Part shown: piece by piece, positions 22,806 to 31,371 of the stretch
How positions within the stretch are numbered: position 1 is the first letter of the stretch
Layout: every line of letters starts with the position of its first letter
NCBI RefSeq assembly: GCF_001696455.1
Contig: NZ_MAUJ01000008.1
Span: forward strand, 210,823 to 274,822
Length of the DNA: 64,000 bases
Origin: Pseudoalteromonas luteoviolacea
GTDB taxonomy: Bacteria > Pseudomonadota > Gammaproteobacteria > Enterobacterales > Alteromonadaceae
Direction: 5' to 3'
The notes under the pieces: generated by a model
Database searches by the model: none
Told to the model about the DNA's origin: nothing
The model's input: the letters and a program-made list of their open reading frames with translations, nothing else
Program-made: the position numbers and the translations under genes

Positions 22806-25231
22806 ATGCGCTTATTATCACAAAGTCTCAATGTGCTCGCTCGGTGGACAAATTGGCTCTTAGTTAAAAGTAAACTGTTGCCGGAAGACCCCGTTTCTCA
22901 GTTTAATCTTGATCCTAGCCTACCCACTTTTTATGTGACTCGACTAAATTCTCATGCAGATCTCGCAGCGTTGGACCGTATGTGTAAACAGCTTGGCTTG
23001 CCAAGCCCAATGCAAATGCAAACTATCGGTAGTACAGACATCCCCCGATTTATTGCAATGCAAAACCCAACGCCGTTGTTTTCTAAAACAGCGAAACCCA
23101 GCAATGCTTTGCAATTGAGCAAAGATATTTTTCATGCCTTAAAGGCAAACCCAACGGCCAAAGCACAAATTCTCCCAGTGTCTGTTTTTTGGGGCAGAGA
23201 TCCTGGTAAAGAAAAACCCGGTCTCGCAACTTTGCTCGGTCACTCGCTCACCCCGAGTTGGCTAAGAAAGAGTTTTGTGTTGTTATTTTCTGGACGCGAC
23301 AACTTAGTGCGCTTCTCGGCACCGATTGCAGTCGAGCAATTAATGAATGATAAAGCCGACGTCGAAGAGTTGCCACAAAAACTACTTCGTGTTGCCCGTG
23401 TGCACTTTCGTCGCCAACAACTTGCGGCTACAGGCCCTAAGTTGCCTTCCCGTGAAGCCTTGTTTAATTCGATACTCGCGGCACCCAACATTAAAAAAGC
23501 CATCGCAGAAGAAGCCAAAGCAAAAGGCCTCAGTCATCACGAAGCGCGGCTTAATGCCCAAGAGTTACTCGATGAAATTGCCGCTAATTACTCAGATGCA
23601 ATGGTCAGGGTCGCCGACCGCGTTTTAACTTGGCTATGGAATAAACTCTACAATGGTATTGAAGTAAAGAATGCTGATGAAGTACGCGCTTTAGCTGATA
23701 AAGGCCATGAAATAATCTATGTGCCCTGTCATCGCAGTCATATGGATTATTTACTTTTGACCTATGTAATCTATCATCAAGGGTTGGTACCACCTCATAT
23801 TGCTGCAGGAGTAAATCTTAATTTCTTCCCCGCGGGGGTATTTTTAGACGCTCTGGGGCTTTCTTTATACGTAGGTCATTTGCAGGTAATAAGCTGTATT
23901 CCGCGGTATTTAAAGAGTACCTCAGCCAGCTCTTTATTAAGGGCTACTCAGTCAAGTTTTATACAGAGGGTGGCCGCAGCCGCACAGGAAGACTATTACC
24001 GCCAAAAACAGGTATGCTGGCCATGACAATGCAGTCTATGCTGCGCGGGATCGATAGACCTATCTCAATTGTGCCAGTCTATATTGGCTACGAACATGTC
24101 ATGGAGATAAATACGTATCTCAAAGAACTTGCGGGCAGTAACAAGAAAAACGAATCTGTACTTGGTGTATTTAAGGCAATCAAAAACTTGAGAAACTATG
24201 GGCGTGGCTACTTAAACTTCGGTCAACCGATTCACCTCAATCAGTACTTAAATGAACATCAACCGGACTGGCGTCAATCAATTTCAGCTGACGACGCCCC
24301 CAAACCACAATGGCTTAATGGTCAGGTGGCCAATGTCGCAGACCAGATCATGACAAATATCAACGCCAGTGCGGCTTTGAATGTGATTAATTTAGTCGCA
24401 ACGATATTGCTCAGTAATGAACAATTTGCCCTTAGTAGGCAGAAGCTCATAGAGCAGCTGCGCTTTTATATGGCTTTGCAAAAGCGAGCTAAGTACAGTG
24501 AGTACGTTACGCAACCAAATGAAGATGCAGATGCCTTGCTTGAACATGCCCTTAAGCTTGAAAAACTCGAAGTGCTACAAGATGGTTTAGGTGACATTAT
24601 CACGATAAAAGAGCAGGAAAGGACGTTATTCAATTACTATCGTAACAACATCTTACACTTGTTCGCTGTCCCGAGCGTCATTGCACAAATGCTGTTTAAC
24701 CGCTACGAAGTGACCCGACAAGAGTGTGAAGAAAAGCTGGCTACACTCTACCCTTTGTTTGCCAAAGAGTGGTTCCTAATGCCTATGCGCGAAGGCTACA
24801 TTCAGGACATACTCACCAGTTTTGCCGAGCATAACCTAATTACTTTTGATGGGTCGCAAGCCGTCACCAACAAAGACAACAGTGCACTCACCAAATTAGA
24901 AATGTTGGGCAAGGTCTGCCACCTGACGCTAGAACGCTACGCCATCACCAGTAGTTTGATTTTAAAACACCAAGACATTAAACGCGCGGAGTTAGAGAGT
25001 GAAAGCGAAATATTAGCCAATCGTTTGGGCACTCTTCATGGTATTAAAAGCCCCGAGTTCTTCGATAAAAAGGTATTAAGTAACTTTATTAATACCATGA
25101 AAGAACAAGAGTTTATTGCTATCTCTGAGCAACAGACTATCAGTGCAACAGCGCCATTAACCCAGTTACAGCAACACTTGAACGACTTATTGCCAGCACG
25201 GATCTGGCAATCTATTCACGATACACTATAG
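22806..25231 (+). pseudogene. plsB: glycerol-3-phosphate acyltransferase, frameshifted in this sequence (probably a sequence error)
   Basis: PlsB acylates glycerol-3-phosphate at the inner membrane, the first step of phospholipid synthesis. The reading is open to 24026 in one frame and continues to 25231 in another. The two overlap at the catalytic core: CHRSHMDYLLLTYV (the HxxxxD motif) is in the first part, and in the second frame the sequence continues as IFRRSGAFFIRRS, NKLYSAVF-like and TEGGRSRTGRLLPPKTGML. One base is missing at the G-run 23834-23838; a sixth G restores PAGGIFRR and gives ~808-812 residues (E. coli PlsB is 807). ATG 22806 is preferred over TTG 22794, though neither has a good ribosome-binding site. 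PlsB is essential in most relatives. Confidence 0.9.
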
Positions 25232-25249
25232 AAATTCATGCGTCAGTGC

Positions 25250-26107
25250 CTAACGCTGACGCATTACACCCTCTTGGATGGTTGACGCGACCAATTCACC
25301 CTGACGATTGAAAAACTGCCCACGAACTAACCCTCTACCATTACTGGCACTTGGACTATCTACACTGTAGAGCATCCAATCATCCAACCTAAATGGGCGA
25401 TGGAACCACATTGCATGATCTATGGTTGCCACCTGCATGTTCGGTTGCATAAATGAAAGCCCATGCGGTTGCAGCGCCGTTGGCAAAAATTCAAAGTCAG
25501 AGGCATAGGCTAAAAGGTAATTATGAATGCGCCGCTCATCAGGCATTTGCCCATTGGCTTTGAACCATACATGACGCTTAGCCGGTGCCTTTTGAGGCTG
25601 AAATGGATTTTGGAAATTCACCGGTCGCATGTCTAACGGCATTTCTTGCGTAAACTTAGGTCTGAGAGATTCAGGGATCAGCTCAGCATTATCTTGATAG
25701 AACTGCAATGCAGACTTGAGAGTTTCTGGCTCAGGGACGGCGGGCATCTCACTTTGGTGAGACATACCAGACTCATCACCTTGAAAAGACGCTGTCATAT
25801 AAAAAATAGGCTTACCATACTGAATTGCGCTCACCCGACGCGTGCTAAAGCTGCGCCCATCTCGAATATTCTCAACATCATAAACAATGGGTTTGCTCGC
25901 GTCACCGGGACGCAAAAAGTAAGAGTGTAATGAATTAACGTAGCGCCCTTCCGGCAGCGTATATTTCGCCGCTGACAGCGCTTGTCCCATCACTTGACCA
26001 CCAAATACTTGAGGAAAGCCAAGATCTTGGCTCTGGCCACGATAAATACCTTGCTCTATTTCTTCCAAACTTAATAAATCAAGCAAGTCCTGTAACACTT
26101 GGCTCAT
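25250..26107 (-). CDS. tesB: acyl-CoA thioesterase II
   Basis: 285 residues from ATG 26107, supported by GAGG seven bases upstream and by the length of E. coli TesB (286). It hydrolyses medium- and long-chain acyl-CoA. The double hot-dog layout shows FGGQVMGQALSAA and VNSLHSYFLRPGD in the first half, and IDHAMWFHRPFRLDDWMLY with GRGLVRGQFFNRQGELVAS in the second. The conserved Asp in IDHAMWFH is one of the catalytic triad. It is convergent with plsB, 18 bp apart. Confidence 0.94.
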   Translation of the reverse strand: MSQVLQDLLDLLSLEEIEQGIYRGQSQDLGFPQVFGGQVMGQALSAAKYTLPEGRYVNSLHSYFLRPGDASKPIVYDVENIRDGRSFSTRRVSAIQYGKPIFYMTASFQGDESGMSHQSEMPAVPEPETLKSALQFYQDNAELIPESLRPKFTQEMPLDMRPVNFQNPFQPQKAPAKRHVWFKANGQMPDERRIHNYLLAYASDFEFLPTALQPHGLSFMQPNMQVATIDHAMWFHRPFRLDDWMLYSVDSPSASNGRGLVRGQFFNRQGELVASTIQEGVMRQR

Positions 26108-26181
26108 TGCCCACCTCATCATTGTAGTTACTGCAATTACTGATAATAATACACTAATCTACTTTTAAATGAGTATTTATA

Positions 26182-26643
26182 ATGGCTTATTGGTTATTCA
26201 AAACAGAACCGGATGCATATTCTCTCGACGACTTAAAAAATGCACCACAACAAAGCACCTTTTGGGAAGGCATAAGAAACTATCAAGCTCGTAACTTTAT
26301 GCGCGACAGTATGCAAGAAGGCGATCTCGTATTCATTTACCACTCTAGCTGCAAGATACCCAGCGTGGTGGGCATAGCTAAAGTCACAAAAGCAGCGGAG
26401 GTAGACCCGTATCAATTCGATACATCGAGTGACTACTACGATCCCAAATCCAGCCCCGACAATCCACGTTGGATTGGCGTCACGGTGCAGTATGTTGAAC
26501 AATTGTCAAAGCCTGTGACGCTAAAAGCAATCAAAGCCGATGACAACATTGTCGATTTGGCACTGAAAAAAGCAGGTCGTTTATCGATTATGCCCGTCAC
26601 AGAAGTCGAATGGCACCACATCATTACTATGTCACAACCATAA
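26182..26643 (+). CDS. EVE domain protein (thymocyte nuclear protein 1-like)
   Basis: 153 residues comprising one EVE domain. YWLFKTEPDAYSLDDL, FWEGIRNYQARNFMRD, GDLVFIYHSSCKIPSVVGIAKV and the final RLSIMPVTEVEW are diagnostic of the family. EVE domains belong to the PUA-like fold and bind modified bases in DNA or RNA; the cellular role of the stand-alone bacterial form is not settled. It diverges from tesB. Confidence 0.92.
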   Translation: MAYWLFKTEPDAYSLDDLKNAPQQSTFWEGIRNYQARNFMRDSMQEGDLVFIYHSSCKIPSVVGIAKVTKAAEVDPYQFDTSSDYYDPKSSPDNPRWIGVTVQYVEQLSKPVTLKAIKADDNIVDLALKKAGRLSIMPVTEVEWHHIITMSQP

Positions 26644-26853
26644 TCAGCTGTGCTTTTTGCTCCGGCGAGTTTTTACTCGCCCTTCTTTTGGAATAATCGT
26701 GATGTACAGTAGCAACGCTATCCATGAAAAAAACAGTGTGCCTATCAGCCAGCCATTTTTCTCATGACCTTTTGAACGTTTACTGCCTGCGATTAGACCA
26801 ATTGGTGCAATGTATAAGCATACTGCAAAAACCAGCAACATCAGCTCATTCAT
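26644..26853 (-). CDS. small two-helix membrane protein
   Basis: 69 residues from ATG 26853, which overlaps the stop of the upstream channel gene (ATGA) and has GGAG six bases ahead. Two hydrophobic helices (~2-20 and ~34-55) flank a basic loop (GSKRSKGHEKNG), and the C-terminus is strongly basic. The layout resembles superinfection-immunity-like or small accessory membrane proteins, but no family can be claimed. The coupling to the potassium channel suggests a shared role or at least co-expression. Confidence 0.6.
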   Translation of the reverse strand: MNELMLLVFAVCLYIAPIGLIAGSKRSKGHEKNGWLIGTLFFSWIALLLYITIIPKEGRVKTRRSKKHS

Positions 26854-27911
26854 ATCTGCTCCCAAGCCACCTCGTTAACTAATACCCTTTGTGGTGCTAT
26901 ATAGTGAACAATGTCTCCCGCCTTGATGTCGTAATCTAATGGGGGATTTAAGTCCATATCTTGACCACTTCGGTCATGCGCTACCCCAAGCAAAGTAGCA
27001 TTATGTCGTTCTTTAAAAAACATAAACAGTTGCCCAAACTGACAAGCTTTCACAGATGAAGGCAACTGTAAACTAAACTGGGTATCACCATGTAATGTAG
27101 AGAGCAATTCCTCCTGTACTCTACTAGAGCCGGGATCCTGCATAGAACGCACCAAAATTTCAGCAGACATCGCTGATGAGCACTCTACATTTGAGCAATG
27201 TAAACGCAAGAGCCGTGCTTTCGTCTCATCTGTAAAATGCGCACTAATATGTGCACCCGACTTAATCATAGGGCTAAGCTTTAATGCTGTGGTAAACGTA
27301 TGGTCATCATCTTTGCCATCTACAATGACTTTATCTGCATACTCTACCGCCGCACGCTTCAGTTGCTCATCATCGGTAAAACTCACTAATCGTACAAAAT
27401 CAACCTGTGCAAAACGCAGTAATGGGTGCTCCATATCTTCATGCACGGCCAATACAATGCGCCTATCCACGCGTTTGTTATCAGCTAGGATGAACTCTAT
27501 CATTTTCTCTGTTCGAGTCGGATGCCAGCCAAATATAATGATATGATCTTTGAGGTGTGAGAAATTCTTATCGCCTTTCATAGCTCTTTTTACCCATAAT
27601 GTAATCTCTTGCCCAACTTTGCCTAACAACACGCCAAAGAGTGCTAAGCCAAATGGTATTTGAAACAAGGCAACAACCCATCGCCCTAACTCCGTAGCGG
27701 CACTAAAGTCGCCATATCCAACGGTTGATGTTGTAACGACATAGTAATAAACGTATGTGTCGAGCGGTAATAATGCTTGCTCTTGTGCCGTCCACAACAA
27801 AACCCAAGTCAGCCACATATGACTAACAGTGGCCAACAGCAAAATTTCCCAACTTGCTCTATTTATATGCGTCTGTATTTGTACCAGTATGCGCTTAAAT
27901 ACAATTGGCAT
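26850..27911 (-). CDS. two-helix potassium channel with RCK (TrkA-N) domain
   Basis: 353 residues. The membrane part (~20-110) has two helices around a pore loop with the selectivity filter TSTVGYGDF. An RCK regulatory region follows, beginning with HIIIFGWHPTRTEKMIEF, a nucleotide-binding Rossmann fold, and ending with a TrkA-C-like domain (~290-353; DYDIKAGDIVHYIAP). Proteins of this build conduct K+ and are gated by ligands bound to RCK. The glycine motif is FGWHPT rather than the usual GxGxxG, so dinucleotide binding is uncertain. AGGG precedes the ATG. Likely two-gene unit with the downstream small membrane protein. Confidence 0.9.
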   Translation of the reverse strand: MPIVFKRILVQIQTHINRASWEILLLATVSHMWLTWVLLWTAQEQALLPLDTYVYYYVVTTSTVGYGDFSAATELGRWVVALFQIPFGLALFGVLLGKVGQEITLWVKRAMKGDKNFSHLKDHIIIFGWHPTRTEKMIEFILADNKRVDRRIVLAVHEDMEHPLLRFAQVDFVRLVSFTDDEQLKRAAVEYADKVIVDGKDDDHTFTTALKLSPMIKSGAHISAHFTDETKARLLRLHCSNVECSSAMSAEILVRSMQDPGSSRVQEELLSTLHGDTQFSLQLPSSVKACQFGQLFMFFKERHNATLLGVAHDRSGQDMDLNPPLDYDIKAGDIVHYIAPQRVLVNEVAWEQI

Positions 27912-28112
27912 TAATTACCCTAGTTTTGTGTATTGCTCCTTGATTGACATCATCTTATAGTGGCAGAGCAAGTCAATGCTTTAACGTTAAAAAGTTGCTT
28001 TTTTCAGCATATTTCTACGGACCTAACTTTTACTCTAATGAAGTAAAGAACTCGTAATTTTTGTATTTATATGTGTATACTTTGGAAAGCAGCAAGAGTA
28101 TGAGGTGAAAAT

Positions 28113-29066
28113 ATGGCGGGCGTATTAGCTTCAGTCGACCAACGCACACAGTTGGTGGGTGAAAATCGATTAGAATTGTTGCTATTTCATTTACACAGTC
28201 GACACTTGTTTGCACTCAATGTATTCAAAGTGAAAGAAGTCGTTAAGCTACCACACCTCAATAAGATGCCGAATGCTCACCCCAAAATTGCAGGGGTGAC
28301 CAATATTCGCGGTGAATCTATCCCTGTTATCGATCTCAGACAAGCGATTTGCATGCCTGACACTGAGTACGATAGTGACAGTAACTTAGTTATCACTGAG
28401 TACAACCGAACTGTGCAGGCATTTTTAGTGGGTAAAGTTGATCACATCGTCAATACGACATGGTCTGATATTATGCCCACGCCAAAGACTGTGGGACGCA
28501 ATCATTACTTAACGGCGCTCACTAAAATCCAACGTGACGGCACTGAACATATTGTCGAGATCATAGATGTTGAAAAGGTATTGGCTGAGATTATCGATTA
28601 CGATGTAGAAATCCCAGAAGGGGTGCTGGATGAAAGTATCCTAAACCAGTTCCAAGGTCGCAAAATTCTCCACGCGGATGACTCTGCTACAGCCCGTCGC
28701 CAAGTGTCAGATACGCTTGCTCAAATTGGCATTGAGATCATTCCTGCAACGGATGGTCAAGAAGCGCTCAATTTACTTAAGCATTGGGCTGATGAAGGCA
28801 TCGACGTAAACAATGAGTTGATGGCCGTGATCACGGACGCCGAAATGCCGGTGATGGATGGCTACAGACTCACATATGAAATTCGCAATGATGAACGACT
28901 AAAAGACCTTTACGTCATACTTAATACGTCTTTAAGTGGCAGCTTTAACCAAGCCATGGTTGAAAAGGTCGGCTGTAATGCCTTTTTATCTAAGTTTCAG
29001 CCAGATCTGTTAGTCCAAGAAATGCAAAAGCGACTCAAACAAATTTTAGACCAAAAAACTGTATAA
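28113..29066 (+). CDS. cheV: chemotaxis coupling protein CheV (CheW-REC)
   Basis: 317 residues. The CheW-like half (~15-160) couples receptors to CheA (GVTNIRGESIPVIDLRQAI). The C-terminal receiver (~185-310) has the acidic pair in HADDS, the phospho-acceptor Asp in VITDAEMPVMDGY, the Thr/Ser in NTSLSG and the Lys in FLSKFQ. Phosphorylation of CheV by CheA tunes adaptation. GAGG seven bases before the ATG supports the start. It is monocistronic; its last codons overlap the LexA box of uvrD. Confidence 0.94.
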   Translation: MAGVLASVDQRTQLVGENRLELLLFHLHSRHLFALNVFKVKEVVKLPHLNKMPNAHPKIAGVTNIRGESIPVIDLRQAICMPDTEYDSDSNLVITEYNRTVQAFLVGKVDHIVNTTWSDIMPTPKTVGRNHYLTALTKIQRDGTEHIVEIIDVEKVLAEIIDYDVEIPEGVLDESILNQFQGRKILHADDSATARRQVSDTLAQIGIEIIPATDGQEALNLLKHWADEGIDVNNELMAVITDAEMPVMDGYRLTYEIRNDERLKDLYVILNTSLSGSFNQAMVEKVGCNAFLSKFQPDLLVQEMQKRLKQILDQKTV

Positions 29067-29074
29067 AAAGACAG
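29059..29074 (+). promoter_or_regulatory. LexA (SOS) box upstream of uvrD
   Basis: CTGTATAAAAAGACAG matches CTGT-N8-ACAG exactly. It overlaps the cheV stop codon and is ~130 bp from the uvrD start. E. coli uvrD is a LexA-regulated SOS gene. Confidence 0.8.
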
Positions 29075-29205
29075 TAACAAAGAAAATAAATACACTTATT
29101 TTTCAATGAAGTATCTTTTTTGCATGTTGAAACTCTCCCCAAAAACTGGGCTTTAAATGCCACGCTAGGTATACTTTGCCCTCACTTTTCGAAATAGGCG
29201 CAAAG

Positions 29206-31371
29206 ATGGACGTATCTGAATTACTTGACGGCTTGAATGACAAGCAAAGAGAAGCGGTTGCAGCACCGCTCAGCAACATGCTCATTCTCGCAGGCGCAGG
29301 CTCTGGCAAAACTCGGGTGTTAGTTCACCGTATCGCTTGGTTGATGCAAGTTGAGCACGCTTCACCTTATAGTATCTTTGCTGTGACCTTTACCAATAAA
29401 GCCGCCAAAGAGATGCGAACACGTGTCGAAGAAACCTTGCAGAGCCCCGTTGGTGGCATGTGGATAGGCACCTTCCATGGACTATCACACCGTATTTTAC
29501 GCGCCCATCACCGAGAAGCAAAATTACCAGAGTCATTTCAGATACTCGATTCTGACGACCAACAGCGCATGATCAGACGCCTTCTCAAGTCGATGAATAT
29601 TGATGAAAAAAAGTGGCCAGCGAAGCAACTCAGCTGGTACATCAGCGCACGTAAAGATGAAGGGTTACGCCCTAAGGATATCCAAGCCTTTGATGCCACT
29701 GAACAACTCATGCTCAACGTCTACACTGCCTATCAAGAAGCCTGCGACAGAGCCGGCCTTGTCGACTTCGCTGAAATATTACTTCGTTGCTACGAACTCT
29801 TGCAGCAACAGCCTACGTTACTGCGTCATTATCAGCAGCGCTTTAGGCACATGTTAGTAGACGAGTTTCAAGATACCAACAGCATCCAATATCAGTGGCT
29901 GAAACTGCTCGCTGGCGGCGAAAACAACATCATGATTGTCGGCGATGATGACCAAAGTATTTACGGCTGGCGTGGCGCAAAAATTGAAAACATTAAACGA
30001 TTCTTGCAAGACTTTGATGCCGATACCATTCGCCTAGAACAAAACTACCGTTCCACCGCGACCATTTTGAAAGCATCTAACGCCTTAATTCAAAACAACT
30101 CTGAGCGCATGGGTAAGAGCCTTTGGACCGAAGGCAACCAAGGCGAACCCATTTCCATTTATGCCGCATTTAATGAGTTGGATGAAGCACGTTTTACGGT
30201 CGGTAAGATCAAATCTTGGCTGCAAGATGGCAACGCGCTCATCGATTGTGCCATTTTATACAGAAACAATGCGCAATCTCGCGTACTGGAAGAAGCCTTA
30301 CTGCAAGAAGGGCTCAAATACCGCATCTATGGCGGCATGCGATTCTTCGAGCGCCAAGAAATCAAAGACGCCCTTTCTTACCTGCGTATTATCAGTAATC
30401 GTAATGACGACGCCGCATTTGAACGGGTGATCAATACTCCGGCGCGTGGCATTGGTGACAAAACACTCAGCCATATCCGCGATTGTGCCCGTAATGAGTC
30501 TTTACCACTGTGGTATGCTGCAAAAGCAGTCATCGAGCAGCAGCACCTAGCTGGACGTGCAGCCACTGCGGTGACTCGTTTTATCGAACTAATCGAACAA
30601 CTGGATGAAAAGCTCGTAGAGCTAGAGCTGGCAGAACAAGCAAAAACAACCATTGAGCACTCTGGGTTGTTGGCCATGTATCAAGCTGAAAAAGGTGAGA
30701 AAGGCCGCGCTCGCGTAGAAAACTTAGAGGAATTGATCAACGCCTGTGGCCAATTCGAGCTACCAGTGGAAGAAGAGTTTACTTCGCCGCTGCAAGGTTT
30801 CTTAGCCTATACCTCTTTAGAAGCCGGTGAAGGACAAGCTGATGAACACGAAGATGCAGTACAAATGATGACATTGCACTCGGCAAAAGGCTTGGAATTC
30901 CCATTAGTCTTCATGGTCGGTGTAGAGGAAGGTATGTTCCCCTCTCAGCAGAGCCACGAAGAGTCCGGCCGATTGGAAGAAGAGCGTCGTCTTTGCTATG
31001 TTGGCATGACTCGTGCGATGCAAAAATTATACATCAGTCATGCCGAGAGCCGCCGCTTGTATGGCCAAGAAAAGTACCACAGTCCTTCACGCTTTTTACG
31101 AGAGCTCCCTGAAGAGTGCACCGAAGAGATCCGCATCAAAACGCAAGTGTCTCGACCCGCAAGTACCAATCGATTCAGTGCATCGGTGAGCCATGCTGCT
31201 TTTGAAGACAGTGGCTTTAGCTTAGGCCAACGCGTTTTGCACCCTAAATTTGGCGCAGGTACTGTGCTGAACTATGAAGGCAATGGTGCTCAATCTCGTG
31301 TTCAAGTAAATTTTGAAGACTTCGGTACCAAATGGCTGGTCACGGCTTATGCAAGACTCCAAGCAATCTAA
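29206..31371 (+). CDS. uvrD: DNA helicase II
   Basis: 721 residues from ATG 29206 (E. coli UvrD is 720); the frame is open 30 bp further upstream but MDVSELLDGLNDKQREAVAA is the family start. A 3'-5' SF1A helicase in nucleotide excision and mismatch repair. Motifs in order: AGAGSGKT (Walker A), AVTFTNKAAKEM (Ia), VDEFQDTN (II), GDDDQSIYGWRGA (III), QNYRST (IV), MTLHSAKGLEFP (V), EERRLCYVGMTRA (VI). The C-terminal Tudor-like region LGQRVLHPKFGAGTVLNYEG is present. It overlaps tmcA by 23 bp. Confidence 0.96.
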   Translation: MDVSELLDGLNDKQREAVAAPLSNMLILAGAGSGKTRVLVHRIAWLMQVEHASPYSIFAVTFTNKAAKEMRTRVEETLQSPVGGMWIGTFHGLSHRILRAHHREAKLPESFQILDSDDQQRMIRRLLKSMNIDEKKWPAKQLSWYISARKDEGLRPKDIQAFDATEQLMLNVYTAYQEACDRAGLVDFAEILLRCYELLQQQPTLLRHYQQRFRHMLVDEFQDTNSIQYQWLKLLAGGENNIMIVGDDDQSIYGWRGAKIENIKRFLQDFDADTIRLEQNYRSTATILKASNALIQNNSERMGKSLWTEGNQGEPISIYAAFNELDEARFTVGKIKSWLQDGNALIDCAILYRNNAQSRVLEEALLQEGLKYRIYGGMRFFERQEIKDALSYLRIISNRNDDAAFERVINTPARGIGDKTLSHIRDCARNESLPLWYAAKAVIEQQHLAGRAATAVTRFIELIEQLDEKLVELELAEQAKTTIEHSGLLAMYQAEKGEKGRARVENLEELINACGQFELPVEEEFTSPLQGFLAYTSLEAGEGQADEHEDAVQMMTLHSAKGLEFPLVFMVGVEEGMFPSQQSHEESGRLEEERRLCYVGMTRAMQKLYISHAESRRLYGQEKYHSPSRFLRELPEECTEEIRIKTQVSRPASTNRFSASVSHAAFEDSGFSLGQRVLHPKFGAGTVLNYEGNGAQSRVQVNFEDFGTKWLVTAYARLQAI

